A DNA stretch of 5,935 nucleotides from Sneathiella sp. (lineage in GTDB: Bacteria; Pseudomonadota; Alphaproteobacteria; Sneathiellales; Sneathiellaceae), in NCBI GenBank assembly GCA_016765515.1, contig JAESPT010000130.1, forward strand, positions 1-5,935. The letters are read 5' to 3'. Shown here piece after piece: positions 1 through 4,627 of the stretch (position 1 is its first letter; every line of letters starts with the position of its first letter). Below the pieces are notes generated by a model. That model saw only the letters and a list, made by a program, of their open reading frames with translations, did not search any database and had not been told where the DNA came from. The translations under genes and the position numbers were made by a program.

Positions 1-291
1 AGCTGGTCCGCCCTTGCATCCGCCCAAGGACATAAAACACCCCTCTCCGCCGATCATTACTTTGACCGCAGTGACTTGATGCTTCAGGCCGCGATCAGTG
101 GATTGGGCATTGCCGTCGGTCGCACCTTGTTAATTGAAAACGATATCGAAAGTGGTTTTTTGAAGAAAATTGGCCCATCTGCGCCGATGAAATCCGCCTA
201 TTGGCTTATATGCACCCACGACACCGCCCGAACATCTCGCTTTCAACAGCTTGCAAAATGGCTACTCCTTCAAATGAAAGACACCCAATGA
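1..291 (+). CDS. LysR-family transcriptional regulator, C-terminal part only (cut by window start)
   Basis: This is the last 96 codons of a LysR-type DNA-binding regulator, read in frame 1 from the first base to a TGA at 289-291. The DNA-binding half lies outside the window. What is visible is the end of the effector-binding domain: a Phe-Asp-Arg-Ser-Asp stretch, then LQAAISGLGIAVGR, then a Phe-Leu-Lys-Lys strand, a Tyr-Trp-Leu-Ile strand and a final helix with FQQLAKWLL. This order matches the C-terminus of GcvA/AmpR-like LysR proteins, where the 'AA..G.GiA.g' block lies in the second effector subdomain. The internal ATG at 76 is not the start, since the homology continues upstream of it. 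It reads toward acr3, 195 bases away. Whether it regulates acr3 cannot be told from this fragment, and LysR regulators more often control a divergent gene on their other side. Confidence 0.85.
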   Translation, partial: SWSALASAQGHKTPLSADHYFDRSDLMLQAAISGLGIAVGRTLLIENDIESGFLKKIGPSAPMKSAYWLICTHDTARTSRFQQLAKWLLLQMKDTQ

Positions 292-320
292 TAGGCGACA
301 AACCTCATCGTGAGGCTATC
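290..320 (+). terminator. possible weak hairpin after the first LysR gene
   Basis: CCTCA (303-307) and TGAGG (311-315) form a 5-bp stem with a TCG loop. An outer pair GATAG (290-294) and CTATC (316-320) stacks below it if an 8-base bulge is allowed. It starts on the stop codon of the LysR gene. Only a loose pyrimidine stretch, not a clean T-tract, follows it, so termination is a weak inference. Confidence 0.25.
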
Positions 321-486
321 CCTTTCGGCTCTTTAAGTGGAAAGCTGTTCATAACGCTGTGGCCCGCATTCAAGAGAAAACAATAATGAAAACCAGTGTT
401 TTCCACACAAACTGCTGACAATCCTTCTGAAGTTCAGTATTTTCCCGATATCTGATCGGACAATTTATTTAGTTTGGTAAATTAAA
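292..486. other. intergenic gap upstream of acr3
   Basis: These 195 bases should carry the acr3 promoter unless the gene is read through from the LysR gene. I see no convincing -35/-10 pair. The half nearest acr3 holds three small dyads listed separately. The half nearest the LysR gene holds the weak hairpin and a 32-codon frame (288-386) that I do not regard as a gene. Confidence 0.6.
427..483. promoter_or_regulatory. three short dyads before acr3, candidate operator region
   Basis: Three inverted repeats sit side by side within 60 bases of the acr3 ATG: CTGAA-G-TTCAG (427-437), CCGAT-N5-ATCGG (445-459) and AATTTA-N10-TAAATT (462-483). The middle one is the most operator-like because its arms contain G and C and it lies where a promoter would be expected. 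None matches a regulator site I can name. With 5- to 6-base arms in A/T-rich DNA some of this may be chance. Confidence 0.3.
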
Positions 487-1515
487 ATGGGCGTGTTTGA
501 ACGGTATTTATCAATTTGGGTTGCTCTGTGTATTGCAGCGGGCGTGCTCTTGGGAAATCTGTTTCCAACTGCATTCGCCCTGATCGCTGATCTTGAATGG
601 GCAAATGTCAATCTTGTTGTCGCGGTGCTTATCTGGATCATGATTTACCCGATGATGGTTCAGGTGGATTTTTCGTCCATAAAAGATATTGGTAAACGGC
701 CAAAAGGCCTCTTCCTGACACTTGTTGTAAACTGGTTGATCAAGCCTTTTACTATGGCCGCCCTAGGGTGGCTGTTTTTTAGAGTATTTTATCAAGACTG
801 GATCGATCCACAAACGGCCAACCAATATATTGCCGGTATGATTTTATTGGGTGTCGCCCCCTGTACGGCCATGGTTTTTGTCTGGTGCCACCTGACCAAA
901 GGCGATCCCAACTACACGTTGGTGCAGATCTCTGTGAATGATGTCATCATGATCTTTGCCTTCGCCCCACTCACCGCTTTCCTGCTCGGTGTCAGTGACA
1001 TTTATGTCCCCTGGGAGACTCTGTTCTTCTCTGTCGTCCTCTACGTGGTTTTTCCGTTGATCGCGGGTATTTTAACCCGCCATTTTCTTGAGAAGAAACG
1101 GCACAGTCACCGCCTTGAAGATTTTCTGCAGACGCTCAAGCCCTTTTCCATTCTTGGATTATTGGCGACTGTCGCCTTGCTCTTTGGCTTTCAAGCAGAG
1201 ACTATTCTGACCCAACCACAGACAATTGCCTTGATCGCAATCCCTCTAATCATTCAAAGCTATGGTATCTTTGCCATCAGCTATACAGCTGCAAAAGCCT
1301 TAAAGCTGCCCCATGAAATTGCCGCCCCGGCAGGCCTGATCGGCACTTCCAATTTTTTTGAATTGGCGGTTGCTGTCGCTATATCTGTATTTGGCCTGCA
1401 TTCAGGCGCCGCGCTCGTCACCGTTGTCGGAGTTCTTGTAGAAGTTCCCGTGATGTTGTCCCTTGTCGCTTTCACGAACAGAACCCGTCACTGGTTTCCA
1501 GCGCAATCCTTGTAA
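487..1515 (+). CDS. acr3: Acr3-family arsenite efflux permease
   Basis: This inner-membrane carrier (bile/arsenite/riboflavin transporter superfamily) would expel arsenite, and perhaps antimonite, driven by the proton-motive force. The 342 residues match the usual Acr3 length and form about ten hydrophobic segments. Family blocks are plain: YPMMVQVDF (54-62), [20 protein letters not shown] (122-141), a [10 protein letters not shown] stretch (143-152) and [14 protein letters not shown] (286-299). Cys126 falls at the conserved Cys required for transport in studied Acr3 proteins, and Glu292 at the conserved acidic residue of the later membrane helix. A further Cys134 stands where many relatives have another residue. 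The ATG at 487 fits the family N-terminus, but no good Shine-Dalgarno is seen before it, only TTTGGTAAATTAAA. No arsR, arsC or arsH is nearby, so this is an isolated exporter gene. The family call is secure; the substrate is inferred from the family. Confidence 0.93.
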   Translation: MGVFERYLSIWVALCIAAGVLLGNLFPTAFALIADLEWANVNLVVAVLIWIMIYPMMVQVDFSSIKDIGKRPKGLFLTLVVNWLIKPFTMAALGWLFFRVFYQDWIDPQTANQYIAGMILLGVAPCTAMVFVWCHLTKGDPNYTLVQISVNDVIMIFAFAPLTAFLLGVSDIYVPWETLFFSVVLYVVFPLIAGILTRHFLEKKRHSHRLEDFLQTLKPFSILGLLATVALLFGFQAETILTQPQTIALIAIPLIIQSYGIFAISYTAAKALKLPHEIAAPAGLIGTSNFFELAVAVAISVFGLHSGAALVTVVGVLVEVPVMLSLVAFTNRTRHWFPAQSL

Positions 1516-1549
1516 TCTTGCTTTGATTTCAAGAAGACGTATAAAGCTG

Positions 1550-1581
1550 AAAAACTGAACCCTCAACAAGTGAGGGCTCAG
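1550..1581 (-). terminator. intrinsic terminator of the Hsp31-like gene, between convergent genes
   Basis: The arms CTGAACCCTCA (1555-1565) and TGAGGGCTCAG (1571-1581) pair over 10 of 11 positions around a 5-base loop. On the minus strand the stem is followed at once by five T residues (plus-strand AAAAA at 1550-1554). It lies 22 bases past the stop of the minus-strand gene at 1603. On the plus strand the stem is followed by AATGTTC without a T-tract, so it should act mainly on minus-strand transcripts. Confidence 0.75.
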
Positions 1582-1602
1582 AATGTTCAAAATTAACGAC
1601 AG

Positions 1603-2283
1603 TTACGCCTGTAATTTTTCAAGCATCAGTTTGGCTGTGGCCTCTGAAGATTGCGGGTTTTGCCCTGTGATCAGCAGGCCATCGGCAATGGCAAAAGAAC
1701 TCCAATTGTCTGCTTTGCGAAATTTGGCGCCCAACTTCACAGCAACCTGTTCCACAGAAAGCGGAACAACAGCTGTTGCCCCCACAGCTTCTTCTTCACT
1801 ATCCGTAAACGCGGTGATTTCCATGCCTGCAATTAAAGATTTACCGGAATCGTCTGTTGCTTTAAGCAAAGCCGCTGTCCCGTGACACACCGCCCCAACA
1901 GGTTTTCCCGCTGCATGAAAACTGGAAATCAATGCCAGAGACTGTTCATCATTGGCAAGGTCCCAAAGGGGGCCATGACCGCCGGGATAAAAGATCCCAT
2001 CGAACCCCTCAGCAGAAACTGCATCAAGGGTTTTCGTAGTGTCAAACAACGTCTGCGCCGCGCTGTCTCCATCGAACCGCCGCGTGGAGTCGGACAGAAA
2101 TTGTTCCTGAAGGCTCCCCGGATCCACTGGTGGCTTGCCGCCTTTAGGGGAGGCGAGGGTAATATCGGCGCCAGCGTCAACAAAACTGTAATAAGGGCTG
2201 GCAAATTCTTCCAGCCAAACACCTGTTTTATTGCCCGTATCTCCCAAATCAGCATGGGAAGTAAGAACCATCAAAATTTTCAT
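1603..2283 (-). CDS. Hsp31-like DJ-1/PfpI superfamily protein (type 1 glutamine amidotransferase-like; possible glyoxalase III/deglycase)
   Basis: The 226-residue protein is close in length and block order to yeast Hsp31 and bacterial relatives. These cytosolic DJ-1-superfamily proteins are reported to convert methylglyoxal to lactate without a cofactor and to protect against carbonyl stress. Visible blocks are KILMVLTSH at the N-terminus, GNKTGVWLEEF (17-27) holding Glu26 at the family's active-site Glu, YPGGHGPLWDL (99-109), and AVCHG (131-135) with nucleophile Cys133 next to His134. The C-terminal ITGQNPQSS block (205-213) is also typical. The Cys-His-Glu set is complete, so the enzyme is probably active; which aldehyde or protein adduct it acts on is not visible. 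The ATG at 2281-2283 has AGGA (2291-2294 on the plus strand) at good spacing. It is divergent from a LysR regulator that probably controls it. Relatives are often annotated simply as type 1 glutamine amidotransferase domain proteins; amidotransferase activity is not expected. Confidence 0.9.
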   Translation of the reverse strand: MKILMVLTSHADLGDTGNKTGVWLEEFASPYYSFVDAGADITLASPKGGKPPVDPGSLQEQFLSDSTRRFDGDSAAQTLFDTTKTLDAVSAEGFDGIFYPGGHGPLWDLANDEQSLALISSFHAAGKPVGAVCHGTAALLKATDDSGKSLIAGMEITAFTDSEEEAVGATAVVPLSVEQVAVKLGAKFRKADNWSSFAIADGLLITGQNPQSSEATAKLMLEKLQA

Positions 2284-2338
2284 GTTGTTATCCTGTCTTT
2301 AAAAATGCGATGGCTGGAAGATAATCACTTAACTTTCC

Positions 2339-2355
2339 AATAGTAATTAGCTATT
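2339..2355. promoter_or_regulatory. LysR-box-like operator (T-N11-A dyad) between the divergent genes
   Basis: AATAG (2339-2343) and CTATT (2351-2355) form an inverted repeat with 7 bases between arms. Its symmetric T2341 and A2353 are 11 bases apart, the T-N11-A form typical of LysR recognition sites. It ends 43 bases before the LysR ATG and 55 bases from the Hsp31-like ATG, so one bound regulator could affect both. The form is seen; the binding is inference. Confidence 0.5.
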
Positions 2356-2365
2356 TTGTGAATTC

Positions 2366-2388
2366 ATTGTATAAATTTTCTTTACAAT
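2366..2388. promoter_or_regulatory. second dyad ATTGTA-N11-TACAAT, overlapping a possible -10 of the LysR gene
   Basis: Two perfect 6-base arms, ATTGTA (2366-2371) and TACAAT (2383-2388), are spaced 11 apart. TATAAA at 2370-2375 could be the -10 of the LysR gene, with a poor -35 (TTAGCT, 2347-2352) 17 bases upstream that overlaps the LysR-box-like dyad. A regulator bound here would block that promoter, as in autorepression. Its centre lies 30 bases, about three helix turns, from the centre of the first dyad. No separate clear promoter for the minus-strand gene was found. Confidence 0.4.
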
Positions 2389-2398
2389 AAGAGAGCCC

Positions 2399-3271
2399 AT
2401 GCTGGATGAAGTCAGAGGAATGGTGGTTTTTGCCCGGGTTGTGGAATCGGGAAGCTTTGCAGAAGCTGCCCGGCGGCTAAAGGTAAGCCGCGCCGCCGTC
2501 AGCCAGCAAGTCAAGCAAGTGGAGGCACGGCTTGGCGCACGGCTATTGCACCGAAGCACGCGAAGTCTAAGCCTGACGGACGTTGGCACAGACTATTATC
2601 AAAGCTGTAAACGTATCGCCGAAGAGGCCATATCAGCCAACCAGCGGGTTCAAAGCCAGAAGGATGAACCGGTTGGGCGTATCTCGGTGACCTGTTCTGC
2701 CAATTTTGGCCTTAAACGTATTGTTCCCCTTCTCAGTGACTTTCGTTCCCTGCATCCGAAGGTAGACCTTGATGTGGAATTGACAGACGAAATTGTCAAT
2801 ATGGTGGAAGGCGGATTTGATCTGGCAATTCGGGCGGGGCCGCTTCCCAATTCGGAAATGATGGCCCGTAAACTCTGCACGACGCGGCGCTGCATTTGTG
2901 CGTCTTCTACTTATTTGCAAAAAAATGGAACGCCCAGATCACCCGAAGATCTCTCAACCCATTCCTGGGTGACCTACAGCCGGCACCCAGCCCATCTCAA
3001 ACTGTCAAAAGAAGGCCGTGAATATCGATTAAAAGTTACGGGCCCCGTAAGAACAAATAATGCAGCCGCGCGTTTGAAGTTTGTTGTCGATGGCCATGGA
3101 TTGGGGTTACTGCCAATCCATGAAGTAACGGACCTACCGGGTACAGACCTGACGATTTTGCTCCCCGATTTCAACATAGCGCCCCTCGATCTCTACGCTG
3201 TGTATCCGCCAGGAGCTACTTCAACCCTAAAAGTTAGAATGCTGATTGATTATCTGGTGAATCATTTGTGA
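2399..3271 (+). CDS. LysR-family transcriptional regulator, divergent from the Hsp31-like gene
   Basis: The 290-residue length is typical of a LysR regulator. The winged helix-turn-helix occupies roughly residues 1-60, with GSFAEAARRLKVSRAAVSQQ (18-37) as the recognition unit, followed by a linker helix to about 90 and the effector-binding domain from about 92 to 286. Blocks such as FDLAIRAG (140-147), YLQKNGTP (172-179), PEDLSTHSWV (182-191) and GHGLGLLP (232-239) are those of the large LysR group that includes DmlR and CrgA. The ATG at 2399 is preceded by TAAGAGAG (2388-2395). Oddly, the segment that usually reads like 'rvlvAsp' is here CTTRRCICASS, giving Cys160, Cys165 and Cys167, with Cys70 and Cys99 elsewhere. 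Divergence from an Hsp31-like gene suggests it controls that gene and itself. The effector is unknown; an electrophile or oxidant is a guess from the cysteines and the neighbour. Confidence 0.92.
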   Translation: MLDEVRGMVVFARVVESGSFAEAARRLKVSRAAVSQQVKQVEARLGARLLHRSTRSLSLTDVGTDYYQSCKRIAEEAISANQRVQSQKDEPVGRISVTCSANFGLKRIVPLLSDFRSLHPKVDLDVELTDEIVNMVEGGFDLAIRAGPLPNSEMMARKLCTTRRCICASSTYLQKNGTPRSPEDLSTHSWVTYSRHPAHLKLSKEGREYRLKVTGPVRTNNAAARLKFVVDGHGLGLLPIHEVTDLPGTDLTILLPDFNIAPLDLYAVYPPGATSTLKVRMLIDYLVNHL

Positions 3272-3318
3272 AATCACGAAACTCTCCGCCGCCTGGAAGA
3301 CAGGAATAACGGCAGAGA

Positions 3319-3510
3319 CTAATGACTGTGATCACCATGCTGATGATAATGATGATAATGATGGTGATGACGGTGATGACGGTGATGATGGTGATGACGG
3401 TGATAACCATACTGCTGGTCGTGACAGTAATGACAATGATACTTGTGCTGATGATCGTGACCATGATGACGGTGATAACCATATTCAGGGTGGAAAATCC
3501 CTAAATTCAC
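3319..3510 (-). CDS. questionable His-rich small ORF with a CxxCH motif (63 aa), possible gene remnant
   Basis: I do not recognise this as a known gene. From a GTG at 3510-3508 to a TAG at 3321-3319 the minus strand encodes 63 residues, 28 of them His, with Tyr, Arg, Gly and Gln between. Two copies of YGYHRHH (10-16 and 34-40, first residue aligned as Tyr) flank CHYCH (26-30), which has the CxxCH form of a c-type haem site. The open frame continues upstream of the GTG for 14 codons without another start and includes a second CxxCH, CHDCH (3511-3525), before a TAG at 3550-3552. There is no signal peptide and no clear ribosome binding site. It could be a metal-binding peptide, the tail of a decayed multihaem or His-rich protein, or an accident of the triplet repeat, since CAT/CAC is the complement of ATG/GTG. 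Translation is uncertain. Confidence 0.25.
   Translation of the reverse strand: MNLGIFHPEYGYHRHHGHDHQHKYHCHYCHDQQYGYHRHHHHHRHHRHHHHYHHYHQHGDHSH
3363..3407 (+). repeat. tandem 9-bp repeat GGTGATGAC, five copies
   Basis: Five consecutive units start at 3363, 3372, 3381, 3390 and 3399. Units 1, 2 and 4 are GGTGATGAC; unit 3 ends GAT and unit 5 is GGTGATAAC. The wider tract (3324-3485) is degenerate in the same triplets. Each unit reads Gly-Asp-Asp on the plus strand and, in complement, Arg-His-His or His-His-His on the minus strand. Confidence 0.9.
3393..3411 (+). repeat. 19-bp direct repeat, copy 1 (copy 2 at 3465-3483)
   Basis: GATGACGGTGATAACCATA occurs identically at 3393-3411 and 3465-3483, start-to-start distance 72 bases, a multiple of both 9 and 3. 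The minus-strand reading of each copy is a YGYHRHH-like peptide. This suggests internal duplication of a longer unit, after which the 53 bases between the copies diverged. Confidence 0.9.
3465..3483 (+). repeat. 19-bp direct repeat, copy 2 (copy 1 at 3393-3411)
   Basis: This is identical to copy 1 and lies at the right end of the triplet-rich tract. Immediately after it the sequence (TTCAGGGTGG) returns to ordinary composition, so it marks the edge of the repeat region. Confidence 0.9.
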
Positions 3511-3566
3511 ATGGCAATCGTGACAAGACCCGCTACTATGTTCCCGTCGCTATCACTCAACTCAGC

Positions 3567-3571
3567 AAGGA
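3567..3571 (+). promoter_or_regulatory. ribosome binding site deciding the GTG start of the ParB-like gene
   Basis: AAGGA at 3567-3571 stands 9 bases before the GTG at 3581. The next in-frame ATG would be far inside the conserved domain. This supports the GTG as start. Confidence 0.7.
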
Positions 3572-3580
3572 ATTACACCC

Positions 3581-3826
3581 GTGCAGACCCATGAACTTTC
3601 TATAGATGAAATCTATGTCCCTGCCCCTAGGCGGAAAACTCTGAAAAAGGAGAAAGTTGAGGAACTTGCCGAAGACATTCTGGAAAATGGTCAATTGAGA
3701 CCTATTCAAGTTCGCCAAGGAAAAGGACGATACGTTTTGATAGAAGGCTATCACCGGTTGGAAGCTTGTATCGCCCTAGGGGAAGAGAAAATAGCCGCTT
3801 ATCTGGTGCAGTCAAAAAAATTCTAA
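3581..3826 (+). CDS. small ParB/sulfiredoxin-fold protein (ParB N-terminal domain only)
   Basis: This 81-residue protein consists almost wholly of one ParB-like nuclease/CTPase fold domain. Visible parts are the entry strand with LSIDEIYVP (6-14), the helix KVEELAEDILENGQLRPIQV (25-44) in which 'sI.enGq..Pi.V' is the ParB box I pattern, and RYVLIEGYHRLEACIALGEE (50-69), equivalent to ParB box II where full ParB proteins have a 'GeRR..A' core. Here the core is EGYHR-LEA (55-62), as in stand-alone relatives. It lacks the helix-turn-helix and dimerisation parts of a plasmid or chromosome ParB, so centromere binding is not expected. No parA is next to it. The catalytic Cys of true sulfiredoxin is absent from the GYHR position. 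Relatives are commonly annotated as ParB N-terminal domain proteins of unknown role, and I can give no function. It seems to be a single-gene unit. Confidence 0.8.
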   Translation: MQTHELSIDEIYVPAPRRKTLKKEKVEELAEDILENGQLRPIQVRQGKGRYVLIEGYHRLEACIALGEEKIAAYLVQSKKF

Positions 3827-3862
3827 CGCCTGGTTTCATTACCCACATTTTTTTCCGGTAAT
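3814..3862 (+). terminator. possible weak termination region after the ParB-like gene
   Basis: An A7 run (3814-3820, at the end of the gene) and a T7 run (3848-3854) flank a short GGT/ACC pairing (3832-3834, 3841-3843), so A-tract, weak stem, T-tract. A competing dyad ATTACC-N13-GGTAAT (3838-3843, 3857-3862) encloses the T run. Neither stem is GC-rich, so termination is doubtful. Confidence 0.25.
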
Positions 3863-3887
3863 TGGTCACAAGTTGCTGTTTTGATTA

Positions 3888-3913
3888 TTGATCTGAAAAG
3901 ACAACGGGATCAA
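3888..3913. promoter_or_regulatory. dyad TTGATC-N14-GATCAA upstream of the ABC transporter operon
   Basis: Two perfect 6-base arms lie at 3888-3893 and 3908-3913, about 60 bases before the ATPase ATG at 3974. The position suits an operator. No convincing -35/-10 pair was found around it, and the A-run after the right arm is on the wrong strand for a plus-strand terminator. The function is a guess. Confidence 0.25.
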
Positions 3914-3973
3914 AAAAGGATACTCTTCGATTAATTACTATTTGGATTGTGTCGCCAGGCGAAGTTGTATCTC

Positions 3974-4627
3974 ATGTTGAATATCGAAAACCTGCATAAA
4001 AGCTACGCCACACCGCAGGGGCCCATACATGTCTTGACGGGGATTAGCCTGTCTTTGCAAGCGGGTGAAAGCATGGCGTTAATGGGGGAATCCGGCAGTG
4101 GGAAGAGCACCTTACTTCATTTGATTGCGGGCCTGGATGCTGCCGATACAGGTATTATCCAATTCAACAATCAAGACCTTACAAAATTTAATGACAATCA
4201 GCGCTCTTCCTTACGCCGGAAAAAGCTGGGATTAATCTTTCAACAGTTTAATTTGATCCCCAGCATGACAATTGCGGATAACCTGTCGTTTCAGGCCCGC
4301 TTGTCTGGCCGGTATGATCCTGTCTGGACACGAGAGCTCACCGAACGGCTGGGCCTTGAAACCCTCCTCAACCGGTACCCTGAGCAACTGTCAGGCGGTC
4401 AGCAACAAAGGGTTGCCATTGGGCGCACCCTTGCCAGTAAACCTGAAATAGTCCTTGCGGATGAGCCGACCGGCAATCTTGATGAGACAACAGGGGATGA
4501 AGTGCTCGCCTTGACCCTTGAACTGGTCGCTCAAACTCATTGCAGTTTCCTCATGGTTACGCATAGCAGCAGACTGGCGCACCGGCTAAAACATCTAGTG
4601 ACCCTAAAGGGCGGCAAACTCATATGA
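3974..4627 (+). CDS. ABC transporter ATP-binding protein, LolD/MacB/YbbA class
   Basis: This cytoplasmic ATPase would power the FtsX-type permease encoded just after it. From the ATG at 3974 it has 217 residues, normal for the class. Walker A is GESGSGKST (38-46), the Q-loop Gln is Gln90 in [10 protein letters not shown], the signature is LSGGQ (139-143), Walker B is IVLADEP (159-165) with catalytic Glu164, the D-loop is NLD (168-170) and the switch His is His197 in VTHSS. PTGNLD following Walker B and FNLIPSMT after the Q-loop are typical of the LolD/MacB group, which moves lipoproteins, peptides or drugs, or does mechanical work, rather than classic nutrient uptake. A TTG at 3947 is in frame, but the ATG fits the family N-terminus and has AGGCGAAG (3957-3964) before it. 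The stop overlaps the permease start (ATGA), so the two are translationally coupled. All ATPase motifs are intact. The substrate is unknown. Confidence 0.93.
   Translation: MLNIENLHKSYATPQGPIHVLTGISLSLQAGESMALMGESGSGKSTLLHLIAGLDAADTGIIQFNNQDLTKFNDNQRSSLRRKKLGLIFQQFNLIPSMTIADNLSFQARLSGRYDPVWTRELTERLGLETLLNRYPEQLSGGQQQRVAIGRTLASKPEIVLADEPTGNLDETTGDEVLALTLELVAQTHCSFLMVTHSSRLAHRLKHLVTLKGGKLI

Larger units (their letters stand above)
3272..3580. other. 309-base region without a secure gene, dominated by a triplet-rich repeat
   Basis: Between the LysR stop and the ParB-like start there is a GAT/GGT/GAC-rich tract (about 3324-3485) flanked by ordinary sequence. All three readings of the tract are open over long stretches because of its triplet periodicity. 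Plus frame starting at 3261 reads Asp/Asn/Gly-rich and stays open to a TAG at 3603-3605, but it has no ATG, GTG or TTG before the repeat. Plus frame from ATG 3322 reads a Met/Val/Thr/Ile-only peptide. The minus strand reads His-rich. No strong promoter or terminator was recognised. Confidence 0.6.

Noticed and set aside
288..386. 32-codon frame overlapping the first LysR stop (ATGA)
   Set aside because: No ribosome binding site signal beyond the LysR coding end, no recognisable sequence, and composition like intergenic DNA.
1583..1885. 100-codon plus-strand frame and other frames opposite the Hsp31-like gene
   Set aside because: They are antisense to a gene with complete family motifs and show no own signals.
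3363..3483. Repeats as a CRISPR array or iteron origin
   Set aside because: Units are 9 bp and contiguous, without unique spacers; there are no cas or rep genes, and the periodicity is codon-like.
3322..3504. 60-residue Met/Val/Ile/Thr-rich plus-strand ORF as a small membrane protein
   Set aside because: Its hydrophobicity is a direct product of ATG/GTG/ATA triplet shifts in the repeat, and its residue variety is too poor. No good ribosome binding site.
3319..3510. His-rich ORF as a his-operon attenuator leader peptide
   Set aside because: Runs of His codons fit the idea, but downstream on the minus strand is the end of the LysR gene, not a histidine biosynthesis operon, and no terminator/antiterminator pair follows.
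3581..3826. ParB-like gene as part of a plasmid partition system
   Set aside because: No parA, no parS-like palindrome was noticed, and the protein lacks the HTH and C-terminal domains.
3947..3973. TTG at 3947 as start of the ABC ATPase
   Set aside because: The extra nine residues are not part of the family domain, and the nearest AAGGA is about 26 bases upstream. The ATG at 3974 is better placed.
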